From Diadema setosum (lineage: Eukaryota > Echinodermata > Echinoidea > Diadematoida > Diadematidae), in the NCBI GenBank assembly GCA_033980235.1, contig CM067075.1:33738385-33802384 (forward strand): a DNA stretch of 64,000 nt, given 5' to 3'. Every line of letters begins with the position of its first letter. Within the stretch, counting starts at the first letter, position 1. Positions 25,225 through 38,700 of this stretch are shown here, piece after piece. A program made the translations under genes and the position numbers. Below the pieces are notes generated by a model. It worked only from the letters and a program-made list of their open reading frames with translations. It made no database searches and was not told the origin of the DNA.

Positions 25225-27170
25225 CAATTATAGACCGTTTCAATTTCGATGGCCTATTCACCTACCGCCGCTAGCGGCGCTATAACGGCCGCCATAACTG
25301 GGGGCCAACGGACGGGGGCTCCCAGCGAGCTTGCTACCCAGCGAGTTGCACTTGCAGCTCAGCAGCCTAGCGTACCCATCGCGCATAGTTACCCGGGCGC
25401 GGCCGCATGCGCCGCCGGCGCGGCCGCTGGGTCGGCGACCGCCGCGCTAAAATTGTGATTGTTTTACTCACTGTGGAAAAGTCATTCAGCGGCATTTAAT
25501 GCCTTTTTTTTTTTGGATAGATTGAGTAATTCAGACATATCGATCTAAAATGAAAGCTTCAAAGGATCAGAAAAAAAAACACATATTGTGCAGTTGTTTG
25601 GGTGCACAAATGACAGGCGAAAAACCGGAAATGGAAGCTGTACGTCAGTGTGTGAAATTCAGACACTACTGACGCATGAATATGTATCACTTAGGTGAAA
25701 CACAGCGGTATGAAAAATGCACAGATTTTCGAAACAAACTTTGGCCTATGCCTAATAGATTCTCTATTTGATATAGGCTTAATCACTGCATATTCATATT
25801 CGTAAAATAAAGTTGTTCATTTTAGAAGACAAGTTCAGATCAAAGATTTTGAGATTTTGATAATTCATTTTTTTTTTTTTTTTATGCTTGGTGCAATACT
25901 TACCAAAGTTAGAATACACTTCCTGGTTATACTACTGTCCTGAGTATATGACAAACATTTTAAAGCCTACTCTACAGCCAAATGAATGTTTCAAGATGTG
26001 CAAAAAATTCTTATATTGTAAATTTTTACTTCTTCACTAAGCGTTCAGCATTAAATTGACCACATTAAACTTAGGCCTGGAACTCTGAATTTGAGTTAAT
26101 TTTTGATACAATGATACCTATAGTCATAGATATTAAACTGCTATGAATGGTGGCAAACATCCGTTTCATAAGCATAATTCATATTTAGAAAGTTTGATTT
26201 GAAAATCACTTTTGTAGATTATAATTTTAGGCGTTAGCGCGATGTTAAATGCAAGGTTACTTAGACCTTAAACAGTAGAATTTTTGGGTTGTTGACATAA
26301 GGCAACATAAATTAACTTCTTAAGTTTATACGGCTTAGAAACGCCTAGATTTGCCTTCAGTTTGGTTAACTTAGGCTTGCCGGAAGTTAGTGACAGCCGA
26401 AAATGATATAGGATGTAGCTAGGGTTCTAGAAGTCAATATAGGTCTAGACGGGTCTAGATCTAGTCTGGACTGTTGGCTAGAATTCTAGACAAGATCTAA
26501 AAAAAAAAAAAACGTTAGACATACTCTACCCCGCTGGTCCGAGAAAAGCCTAAAAAGGTTAAAGTTAACTGATATTATTATTTACTAATTGATAGCGCCA
26601 TATCTACTATCTAGCTTAAGATTCTGATTCATTATTTGTATTTAATTATATCAGTTAACTGCTCAACAGTCTAAGCTCACTATCTAGATACGTCTGTCTG
26701 CGCCTAGCCATAGTTCTTCCCAGGTGTTTTTATCCTCTTACACAAATGTAAATAGATCTAGTGAAGGGGCTTACACGCGAGTACCCAGGTCATCGCAAAA
26801 GAAATAGAGTCTACAAACACTCACGGATCGTACCGATATTTACCTTGAAGTTCAAGTTTGGGCTACAGCCATATACGCCATCTACCCATTCGCTCATAGT
26901 CGGTATAAGTTGTTTAATTTTATTAATTAGCTAACGAAAAAAAAAGTAGACTCTATAGTTGTCACAAATCCAGATGTGTCGATCGCTGCCAGCGCCAGAG
27001 ATAGCTAGCTGGCCGGCTGGCGCCCGGTGGTAAAAGCACTGGCTTTCGCTGGCACCCTTGCCACGCACGCACGGCGCTTGCCGACCCGGCCTGGTTGGCC
27101 CCCAGTTATGGCGTCGCCTTAAGAGGGCGCACTTCCATGAACAGTCACTTGAATCGGTCTATAGAAAACG
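25225..27170. repeat. 1.95-kb block with CpG-rich inverted ends
   Basis: TATAGACCG...TTCAA at 25229 and GCCATAACTGGGGGCCAAC at 25290 are found inverted at the right end (about 27105-27165). Both ends are GC-rich; the interior (25460-26980) is AT-rich with TCTAGA words. A 69-codon Ala-rich frame at 25249 is compositional. Probably a non-autonomous DNA element. Confidence 0.55.
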
Positions 27171-28392
27171 CCTCCTCAGGAGTGCAAACACCTTCTCGTT
27201 GTTTGAATACCCCCATTGTTAACGGGTTGCTGTTCGTCGAAAGCAAGTAGGGGTTTCCCCTGATGGCGCAAGACCACGAGCGTGTTGAAGGTGACCATGG
27301 TGACTACTTTGTGAAAGGAGTGCATTCGACCTCTCGGTCTTGCCTATTGTGAGTGAAACGATTAGAGAGGTAATAGTAGACAGACATTGAGAGAAATGGG
27401 GGGGGGGGGGGAGGGAAGGGGGAGTTTATATAAAAAGGTAAGAAATCAAGTCGGAACAGTAAAGATAAAAGATGAATAGGTGCAGCAGAGAGGGTTTTGT
27501 GTCTACCTTCATATCAACGTGTGGGAAGCACGCAGTGTTTAGGAGAGAGGGAGAAATTCGGGGTGTATTATAGAAGTGCCGAGATCACACTAAGGATCGA
27601 CTTGTTGAAAAGTTGGATAAAAATACTTAATAGCTTCAAACTAGAAAAAAAAAAGTCACCAAAAGAGCAAGGAAAAGGTTGAGAATGCCTGGCTGAAGAT
27701 AATGAACAGAGATAATACAATATTCATTAGATACTACACATCATTTCTGAAGAGAGAGAGGGAGAGAGAGAGAGAGAGAGAGAGAGAAAAACCCTGGTTA
27801 TAGATTGTTAAAAATTATACAATCGAACTTGTAGGTCAACAAAACTATCATGTCAGCATATTTTGATGGTGTCGAGCTATAGAGGGTAGAGGCCATTGAA
27901 TCCTTTGCAATGGTCGCAGTTGAATGGCTCTGTAATGCAAAGAAGGGATTCGACCGGGCATACCCCCAATATACCCCGACTGACTATTAACCTTATCATT
28001 CAGACCCTGAAACGTTTATCGTTTTATGACGCAATAACACTATGCACGTTATTTTCTCGTATATCAGCAGTTGCAGAGTTAACAATTTTATAATTACGCT
28101 TGATTCTCAGCTTATGTTACTCTTATGCTAATTTCAGCACGGGGTTGTATTATTCTGTTATAAATTATAGCCTTTATTTTGTTGTATATTACCTACGGCA
28201 CAAAATGTTGAAAACACTACATGTAGGTCCTTAAAAGGAATCTTAAATCAATATGTATACAGTGCGTTCTCCATCCCATCCCAGGTGACGCTTGAATGAA
28301 ATCGATAGCTACATCCCGCAGTTCAAAAGTTTTTTCATATCTGGGTCTTTCTGAAAGGGTACTGCATGTTTAAATACAGACTATCCAAACAT
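27171..28392. other. Non-coding spacer upstream of the gene
   Basis: It includes a G-run at about 27399-27420 and a (GA)n microsatellite at 27752-27786. Nothing else I can name. Confidence 0.4.
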
Positions 28393-28628
28393 GCGTGTAT
28401 TGTCCACTGAGCGATCGTTGTGCGCACGCACGAGGGTCTGCACGTCTGTGCTTCTGTTCTGTTGGTAGCATTCGCCGTTCACGGAGAGTTACTCCACTTT
28501 TCAGATGGTTCGCATGGATTCCGAGACGTAGGCTAGTTGCTGTGGCGCAACGCAACTGGAGGTGCATTCCCGCTGTTCTGAAGGTGCTGTTAAAAATCAA
28601 TCTTGTGTTCACTCAGGAAACTGAGACC
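28393..28628 (+). promoter_or_regulatory. Probable 5' leader / proximal promoter region of the sushi-HYR gene
   Basis: This stretch upstream of the chosen ATG is richer in CpG than its flanks and holds a TTTAAATA-like box just upstream (about 28369). It is open in the same frame back to an ATG at 28395, but the encoded Arg-rich peptide looks non-coding and would bury the signal peptide. I read it as 5' UTR. The transcription start cannot be fixed from sequence. Confidence 0.35.
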
Positions 28629-28692
28629 ATGCAACTGCGAATCGCCACGGTTTATATCGCCATCCTGCTTTCATTGGTCATCACGAATGCTG
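28629..28692 (+). CDS. Exon 1: signal peptide
   Basis: This exon encodes residues 1-22. After MQLR comes a hydrophobic core rich in I, A, L and V, ending in ...VITNA, a good signal-peptidase context after residue 21. The donor is G|gtaagg, phase 1. The ATG has A at -3. The rest of the predicted protein is cysteine-rich and extracellular in type, which fits secretion. Confidence 0.85.
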
Positions 28693-29695
28693 GTAAGGAG
28701 CCTGTCATACACTACTCTTACGAAACCTCGGTCTTTGGTACAAATAACAAACAAACAAACAAACAGACAAACAGACAAAAAACAAACAAACAAACAAACC
28801 AAACCGAATGCACGTGGAAAAATTTAAGTCTTCTCTCCAGAAATTGTTGTATTCTTTATAGTTCTTTATTGTCTGTATTACATGGCACTTCTTATGGTAT
28901 TTACGAATATTTAAAGCTTTGTTGGGTATGAACACTCTGCTTCTTACTAGAAACCCCCTACTTTTCAAATGTTGATGAAGATGAGCAGTTGGTGCTTGTT
29001 TTGATGACATTTGACTGTAATTCGGACAGAAAGACACCTCGTGGCCAGAACACTTATTTTATGCTTACATCAGTTCCTTGCCCATGCATGTCATCATGTG
29101 AGAGAAACGGTTTTGAAATTGAGAAGTTGCATCTAAAAAAAAAAGTTGTAATAAAGTTTAGACATTTTCTTCTCACAAGAACAAGAAGAAGAGGAGCAAG
29201 AAGAGGAGAAGGAGGAGGAGGAGGAGGAAGAAGAAGAAGAAGAAGAAGAAGAAGAAAATAACAAGCTATTCCAGTGCAGTGTGCAGTCGACAGTTGACTT
29301 TTTTTTTCATTTTAGCACTAACAAGGATTTCTTTCCTCTTTCTCGCATTATTCTTCTTACTTTTCCCCTGTTTTGGTCATTTTGATTTGAACACATGAAA
29401 GCCATCATGATTGATATCATGACAGAAATCAATCAAAATCATCAGACAGACTGCACTGAAAGACATTGCAACAAAATCGCAGATTTCTGATAAAAGTTAA
29501 ATAATGTTTTTTGATTGCAACGAGCTGCTGTAGACACAATGTGATCACGTATTTAGTGTCTTGTTTAAAAGGGTATCACATTACATGTAACTGTTTTTTT
29601 TTTCAGACGCGTGGGGCCGACGTCGTCGTCGTCGTCGAGCGCCGCCCCCTCCACCGCCTCCTGGTGAGTATAAAGAATGTCCTGTCATGTCTAAT

Positions 29696-29731
<36 letters not shown>

Positions 29732-32700
29732 ACACATTATAAATAAATTAAGCTTCCTTAATTTGATGATTTTTTTTTTGTGAGTGTACAAAAGTGTTTC
29801 TTACCAGGTGGCAGGTTGAATTTGAGTGATAATGGATAAGGAGGTTCGTCCTTCTCTTCACGTAATTCATTCCTTCTCTCAGACACAACGAGTCCCACTT
29901 TTACGTCTTGTGCCGGAAACATTGGCAATCAGTACACTACATCCACCTCTCGGACCGTGACATGGTCTACCCCAACAGCTACAGACAACAGTGGAACACC
30001 CTCAGTCAGGTTGGAAATACATTGCCTTCAGCAAATTTTCTACAATATTTAGTCATTCACGCATAATCAATAATAGCGATTAAATTGATATTTCTCATTT
30101 ATCTAACCCCATTCTGGTGAACTCATATTGTGGCATATTACTGTTTTTTGCCTCATGTTGCTTTGCAATGTATAGCATAGTCATCTCTGCTTTCTGGATA
30201 CGTTTCACTACTTGATTCACATTGTATTTATCAATATTATTGAGGGCCCCATGGAAGACCAGTGCTTATCTGAGGATTGGCTGCTCTGACAAAAGATCAG
30301 AAATAGATAGATAGACAGATATATAGATAGATTGTCACAAATGTACACACAAGTAGTTATGTACATGTTTAAATGTATCAAGGCTGTGTGCATGGTTGTT
30401 TTAATGTGTACATTGTATGTACACAGGGTGACCAGATTAATGTAGAACCTTCTATATGATATTAGATATAGTACATACAGGCTGACCAGATCAGTGGAGA
30501 ATTTTCTACATGGTATACAATGTAGCTACAGTACATGTATGCATCTGACAGGAAATACATTATAGCTCACTCAATCTAGAATGATTTAACCCATTCCAGA
30601 AAATTCTGGGAAGTGCTGGCTGAGTGAGGCACTGCCCTTGTAGCCCAATGTGATTGGTAGTTAATTTTGGCAATGATGTTATGCACATATTAGGAAGTGA
30701 GTCATCCAGGATTCCTGGAATTTGGACTTGCTAGTATGTTCAGGTATGTAGCCCCAGGTTGGAGAAAATTACAGAATGTACTAGAAAGGGGTGAATGGAT
30801 AGTATATAAGCAGGAGGAATTCTGAGGTAGGCAGAGTACCCAACACCTCTGCTCTGAGAGTTACGTCACTTCTGGCTCTGAAGCGACTTGTTATAGTCAG
30901 TCCTGTGTTACCTGCTGACCTGCTATACAAATTGTGTTTGTGGAGATAAGGCCTGGGAGACATTTTGCTTGCAGAGAATTAATTTGCCTACGTTGGAGAT
31001 AGACTCCATATTTTAGTGTCAACGGACATTATTACGGCAAAGCTGTGACGGGTTGGATTCCTTGCTGGACAATATAAAGTGAATCATCATTCAACGCATC
31101 GACTGGACGTGGTCGTCATAACGTTTGGATTTTGCACGTTTCGCTGTGGACGCATAACTTGGATTTTTGCCCCGGATTAATAACGAGGATTATCACAACC
31201 TGCGCCTCTGGATTACGTCTGAGGTATCATTCATCGGTGCATCGCGGATCATTCATCTGTGCATCGAACATCGTATCTGGACACTGTCAAAGGGTTACTT
31301 GCTTTCAAATTTTGGACTGTAATGCACGTAAGTGATTCTATTACCGATTTGTAATTGTTTGTATTGATCGTTATTGTACTGATGTGAAAACCGATTACGA
31401 GTCTGTACCCACAATATCACTGTTAATAAACTGCCTGAACATTAGTTGATGGTTTCTTTTGTGCGATCATTCTCAGAGTGATTGTGGTCGTAACAAGATG
31501 AATAAATGAATACACAAATAAAAAGATAAATAAGAACGCTGTTTGCATCTCTTTGCCCCCCCCCCCTTCTCCTGCTGAAACGTTTTTAGTCATATCGGTA
31601 ACCTCTGTAATGTTGCCGAAATTATGTATCATTCTCCTTCTCATGAAAACAAAAATCTCGGCTACTTCAGAACCGATCTTCATCACATAAACAATTAATT
31701 CCTCTTAGAATTTGCGTTCTATTTTTATTTCATGCGTGGTTTTTCATTATCTCACAAAAAAGTTGGAAATCTGGAGCCCATCTTAACCACTAGAAAAGCA
31801 TACAATCCCTTGAAACTGTGTGTATTATGTGTCTATAATGGAGTCCGAATGTGTTTGTGAATCCCATGAAGAGTATTATATTGTCAATAATTATCTTATT
31901 CTCGATGCTGTTAATTGTTTTGAGCCATATTATGCCGTTTTTTTTTTCTTTGTCGGTTATTCTTACAGATGTGAGTTGGTGCATTCACTATTAAACATTT
32001 CGTTGAGTTCCTCCAGTTGTGAAGAAATCAGATGTCATAAGTTTCTGATATTCATGTTTAATGATGATTATAAAACATGTGGAACTCTCAGGGGTATTGT
32101 GGATCAAAATGCCATAGTACACAACGCTAGTAACCAAGATTTCTAATATATTCTGAACTATAGTCATTCCATATCTGTTGTAGATAATAGTACTATTGAT
32201 TGTGATGAGGTCTGCTGGCTGATAGGAACAAGCGAAATGTTAACTTTCTTACCTCTTTTCACGTACCACACTACTCTGCTGAACGATCTCCGAGCAAGCG
32301 CTAAAGAACGTTTAGGTGGGTCTATTATCCCTGTCTCAGTGGTTTCTTCAACAAGATGCACTTTTTGTATAATTGATTGTAAGTCAATGTATTAAAAAAA
32401 AATGCCAGTATAATGTACACAACGTCAAAATTCTCAAAATATCATACTTTGCGGGCAATGAACAGGACATACTTAAAGAGCAGTAATTCAAAACAAATCG
32501 AAGGCCAACACTAATTATATCACTTTATACCAACCTCAGTCGAGTGTCAGGGGCAAATCCGGGCTCTACTTTCAACGAGGGCTCCCACACCGTCCAGTAC
32601 CGTGCTACGGATAGTGCAGGGAACTACGCAACCTGCACAATACGATTTGTGGTGGTTGGTAAGTAACAGTGTAATTCAAAACGTTACATGTAGTTGACTT

Positions 32701-35700
32701 TTCAGCCCTTTCTTTTCAACCAGGGCGGGGGAGAAGAAGGTAAATTGAAGAATAAAGATCACAAAAGAAGAAGACATTTTTTCTTTTTTTTTCCAAGTAG
32801 ACCCGAGACTTTTTCTCCATAAAAGAGTGATTATATTATGAGAACCCTAAAATGTCAAACCATAACCTGGGAATTTATGTCTTCTATCAACATTTTGACT
32901 ACGGAAGTTTTACACAAAAACTTGCTTATCAAAGTTCAGTTGCAGACTTTTTAAAGAAAAAAAAATGTAGAATAAGGCAAATCTGTTTGTTGACAAATTT
33001 GAAAGAAATGTTGACTCTCCTTTTCACGAAATACAGTGGTTTTGCCAACAAGCTTGAACTTGCTTCCTCCCTTCAACCCTTTACCCCAACAGTAATCCGT
33101 TGTTCCTCTCTATCGGCGCCATATCACGGGAGTGTTGGGTGCTCAAACGATCGGTATGTAGGCTCCACCTGCACGTTCTCCTGTTCTACTGGCTACTACG
33201 TCAGTGGTGGATCCTCGTCTAGAACCTGTCAGCAGACGGGTAACTCAGGTGTATGGTCAGGATCAGCGCCTTCCTGTGCACGTAAGGATTAGAGTCTAGC
33301 AGGCAACCGATGTTTGCTCTCCTCCAAACTTAACGTGTCACGTTTACTCTCCATGCCTCACGCTCTTCTACCGAACTTCTTCCAGTTTCTTGTATCCAAT
33401 GCAAATGATATACTTTAAATATTACAAAGACCATCCTTTTTTTGTCCAGAAAAAAAATATTGAAATGTTTGAGTGCGCCTTATACACGAATGCAAGTATA
33501 CCCTGTGTTGTTGTTTGTTGTTGTTGTTTTTTCCGCCTAATGTCCAAAGTCGGGTGAGTCTTAAGCGTGAGAGCGCCGTATACTTGTGAGTGTTTACAGC
33601 ATGTGCTTTGAGATAGTGACTTCTGAGAGAGGAAGCATGGTATATCTGACTAAAACAGAAAGCGACTTAGATAAATTAGGAAAAAAAAAATATAGAGCAG
33701 GAAATGAACATGATGCACGTAACCATCAGTTCTTAAAAGCCACTTTCATCAATTAAAATAAGACCCCGGACTGATTTCACCATTCTTTGATGTTGTAATT
33801 GAAGATCACTTTACCACAATTACCTTTCTGATAATCAAGTAATCGGAATGGGTTTCAAGACTATTGGTGTAAAATCGCAGGTCACAGGTCCTATAGAATA
33901 ATAATTCAGATAATGTATCTATTATTGTAAGAAATAACCTAACTATTTTGTATAAAGACAGTATAAGTCGAGGCCATACTGGCTTGAGTTTACTTCTTCT
34001 TACGTCACTGTGTCAAGTAGTCAGAATGCAATTCTGCATGGAAACCAGATGACATGCGTGCCGACAATGCCGTATCAACGTAGTTGACAATATTATTTAT
34101 TGTCTAGATAGAGAACATTTACTATAAAAAAAGTGATGACTAGCTTCACTCCTATCATTTCACGTCACTCCAGGGGTGACTTGTTCGTCGCTCAGCGCCC
34201 CATCAAAAGGAAGTATAAGCTGTACAGACGGCAGCTACTACAATAGCAGATGCACGTTCTCCTGCAACCAGGGGTACACTCTCCAGGGTTCCAGTTCACA
34301 GTGGACCTGCTTGAGCTCTGGTTCTTGGTCCAACTCCGGATCGTCTCCAACGTGTGCTGGTAAGAAGGCTAGACCATGACAAGTTGAATTATCGTCCAAT
34401 CCAAAATAAAAACACTGATGAAGACAAAGATCAACATCAAGCTGTGAGCGTCCGTGGGATGAGGACTTTCCAAATTATGTTTTCCGATCTCAGTCTAGAT
34501 TCCCAATTTATGGGGGAATTGTCATATGCCAGTTTAAACTTAGTCTGAGGAAATAAGAGTGAAATGACAAGCACAGTACTGAAATTTGATCAAAATGGGA
34601 TATAAAATGAATAAGATATGAAATTTCATTCTCTATTTTTTGCATAACAGTTCATGAAGAGTTGATGATGTCATCACCTTGCACTTTTCTGTCGTAAAAG
34701 TGTGATAATTATAATGTCATTCCAGGTTTAACAACTCCAAAATTATTATGATCATTCAGATGTATCAGGATTTGAGATTGTGGCATTATTGGCTACGAAC
34801 GGAAAACTTTACATGGAAATGTCAAAATCTTATTTACAAATTTTATGGCAAGTTGTTAGGGAAAGATGTCATGACTTCACTATTTGCATTTGATCATTAC
34901 AACGCAAACAACCATCTAAGCAAAGACTTAAGAATGAAATTGCACAGTGATCCCGATGCATCTCCAAGGTCCCTAATGTTAGAAACTGTAGCCAGTACGG
35001 ATTTTATAATCATTTATGAAATCATTTATTCATTTATCTATTCATTTATAATTGTATTTTCCAATAATCATACATTTAACTGTTAACCTATTCATCTATC
35101 CGCAATACAACGTGGATCGGCTGCTTAGTACAAGTGTAGTATGCGCGCGCCATGACAGTACCACAGACCGTTTCATAAAGAGAGGTTTGTAATTACTGTA
35201 AGTTGCCAAAGCTGCAGTTACTACAGCAGATTGAAGCCAGGAAACATACGGTTGTAAGTGTAGTAGCTTAGCTGTTTCTTGCAATAAATACAAACCTCGC
35301 AATGAAACAAACCACTCAATGGGATCGCGTAAGACTCCAGTAACAATCGGCACACGTGACAAAGGGTTGACGTCATTGCTGATTCGCGGAAAATTGTGCG
35401 TTTCCTCTACGCGGGCGTATAAGGTTAAAAAAATCGTACTTTGAAACTCATACTGTAATTTATGCGTTGACATCAGAGGCCGCCAGTATTGACATGAAGA
35501 GATTAACTGATATACATTTTATGACTTAATTTCCAAACATCTAAGGGACATGATACTACATGATATCAAGTGTTCTTGTAAATAACTGTATCGGTATAAT
35601 CAAGACACCATAAAAAGTTAACTCAACTGTTTATTTACCTTTCCTTTTGATCACAGACACCACGGCACCTTCGTTCACACATTGTCCGACATCACAGAGC

Positions 35701-38700
35701 GTCTACGCCCCAGCACTTGCTACTAAAGCTACGGTCACGTGGTCAACTCCCACGGCAACGGACAACTCTGGAGAGACCATAACTCCAGTCAGAGTTCAAG
35801 GGTCGCCTTCCGGGAGCCAGTTCAGTGAGGGCGTTCATCACATCCAATACCGTGCAGTGGACAGTGCTGGAAATGAGAATACTTGTTCCTTCTCTATCAC
35901 AGTTGAAGGTGAATGCCACTGTATCGAAGCATAACATGCCGAGCACCGCCGATAATGATCAAATTCAGTTTTGTTTGGTGGAAGTTAACGTATGATTAAA
36001 AAAACAAAAGACAAAGAACATAAACATAGTCATTGACTGCTTGGAAGTCATGTTGACGGTCAGGTTATCACCCATTCTAATAATAGACAAGAGTGCCTTA
36101 TAGAGTACCAAGTGTGACACCATGGCCATTTATTGCCATAGAAACTAGCTCTAAACAACCTCAGGCAACCTGAATAATCTGTGAACATAACGATTGCTAA
36201 CAATGCTAGTATCAGGCAAAATCCCAATGCCCGGATCCTTGAACAAGCGCTAAGCTGGAATAAAAGACGCATCAGTTCAGTACTTTCTATACCCAATTAT
36301 TACAACCATTCTTTCCGCGGATAGAGAGGGCTTCGAACATCATTAAACCTGCAAGTTCACACTTTTTCCCCTGCTTAACAGCTACTAAGAAGAAGCAGAT
36401 CTAACAGGAATAGAAAAAAAAAAGAAGATAATTATCCCGATTTATTTCAGATTATTTTTTTGATGAAGCAGAACAAAATTGACTAATTTTAGACTTATAT
36501 TTTCTTATTTTTTATAATTCAGGTCAGATTTGACAGATTACTATTGGCATGCTGCTGTCATATTTATACACTGAAATTACAAAAATTTAGTTGATCTTTT
36601 CAAGGTATTGGCATATTTGTTTTCCTCTTATCTTCAAAACTAAAATTAGGAAAAGTTAATATTTTGTCAACAAACACTTATAATATCGATTTGTCAGCGT
36701 TCGTCTCAGTGATATACTTCATTTTGGTCATAATCATATAGTGTACAATAGATACTTAATCTGCTTGCAGAGTATAGTTAGGCTTACATACTAGGGGTGT
36801 ATAAACTGTCCACTGCCTACAATTTAGATATTCTTGCCACACTTTGTTCTACATTTCTTTCTCTTAACGAAATACTGGTGTTTTTATTCAGCCTACACAA
36901 CCTATATTCATTATATTGGTTTCTTTCCCCTCAGTTACTCAGTGTTCTGCCCAGTTTGTGTCCACGCCCCTACGTGTCAGCTGTCCCAATGGAAATATCC
37001 GTGGATCTGTCTGTTCGTTCAGCTGCGTTGTGGGGTACAGTCTTCAAGGTGAAGGGTCAACAGAGTGCCAACTTCAAGGGTCAAATGGAGTCTGGACTCA
37101 CGGACAGCCATCATGCCAAAGTACGGTCAGAATTTGTTAACATCACAGAGGAATACGCGTAGAAGTATTTTCAGTATTCTGTAGCTAAAAGGATATGTCG
37201 AAGTTGTTTTCAATTCGGGTAGTGCATGGTGCGTGAATAAAGCTGTAGCATTGTTCAGTTTATCGATCGACATTACTGATTCTTTAATTCCCAATCCAGT
37301 GATGGGGCTCTATCAACCGAATGTATCACACATAATGTAATGACCACTCCATTCTGGTCTGTATTTATGACAGCTCCTGTGCAAACATTTAAATGTTGGT
37401 TCCTGTCACGTTATGACATATGCTTTTCCTACTTCTTAATTTCTTTTTTTCGAAGTAAGATTGATGACTTCTTGACAACAAAAGGTGGTAATGCACTAAA
37501 CAGAGTCTATCTTCAGTAGATATGGAAATACGTATAAAGCTTGGCGATATACAGTAATAACAATAATCATATTTGTCACTGACCCAAGAAGTACTGCATC
37601 ATAAGATAAAAGGGGCTGAATAGATTGCATTGCTTCACCAAAGACCACTTTTTCCATTTTAATTTGGTGCTTGAACACACATGCTTGTTATTATTTTGAT
37701 ATTTGGTGAACTAGATAACCCTACTACACCTATTCTGTCAACTGTTCATAAAATGCTGTCTTCATAATTGACCTCTATCTCTGTATCAGTTCTACAGTGC
37801 CCAAGTATTTCACTACAACATGGAACAATGGTCGGCACCTGCTCCAGAAATTACGGCACAAATTGTCAGTTTACCTGCAATACTGGCTATGAGATCAACA
37901 ATGATGAGCTGACATGCACGGCCCAGGCAGGAAGTACGTCTGCGTACTGGGTCGGGGCAACCCCCGTTTGCTCGAGTAAGTACTGTTAACACCATGGGGG
38001 TGTTTTGCAACAAAAAAAAAAAAAGAAAAAAGAAAAAAGAAAAAAGAAGTGAAGTCGACCTTTTAAGCTCATTCTAAACTTATGGTATGCTTTGTGAGTT
38101 TTCAATGATGTTCTCATTATGATAACTTTCGAATTCATGTGACAATTTTGGAGACTTTTGCACCTAGTCTTAAATGTACACAGTAGAACAGTCGACAAAC
38201 GATTTATTCTCAAAGCAATAATGGAAAATGAACGGGGATTCGATCGACGTACCATGATTAAAAGTTGAGTTTAATTCATATATCATCTTTAACCTTTTGT
38301 GAAGCTCTCGATATCATTATTTACTGTGTTTTCTGTGTTTACTCTGCTATAGATACAAAAGGTAAAATATGATTTTGTAGATATTATGTTAATTTTTTTC
38401 TCAACCCGTTTCATACGGGAACCTGGTGATCTATGTATTAACCCTATGGGGATTTCAAAATTAAGTATGTAACTGATTTTAATAACGGCTTATGTTGGAA
38501 GAAAATAAAGTCGTGTAGTAGTCTCATCGAAGTGCTCATGATGGTCCAGGAAATATATCAAATTTGGGTTATGTGTAAAAATATAATGGTAATAAAGAAA
38601 TGAAAAAATATAAAAGCCAAGGAAACATCAGCAGAATGGGACTCCTTTGAAGAGTTACATGATGTGATGACGGGGAAGTAGTGATTACACGTAGTTTAAA

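Noticed and set aside
25249..25458. 69-codon Ala/Gly-rich frame
   Set aside because: Composition follows from the CpG-rich inverted-repeat end; no homolog-like features.
28395..28628. Alternative upstream in-frame start for the main gene
   Set aside because: It would add 78 Arg-rich residues and bury a good signal peptide; the ATG at 28629 has better context.
29031..29261. Arg/Gly-rich frame over the GAA/GGA tract
   Set aside because: A microsatellite read as protein.
31132..31335. 67-codon frame in intron 3
   Set aside because: Lies within the solo-LTR candidate and has no domain.
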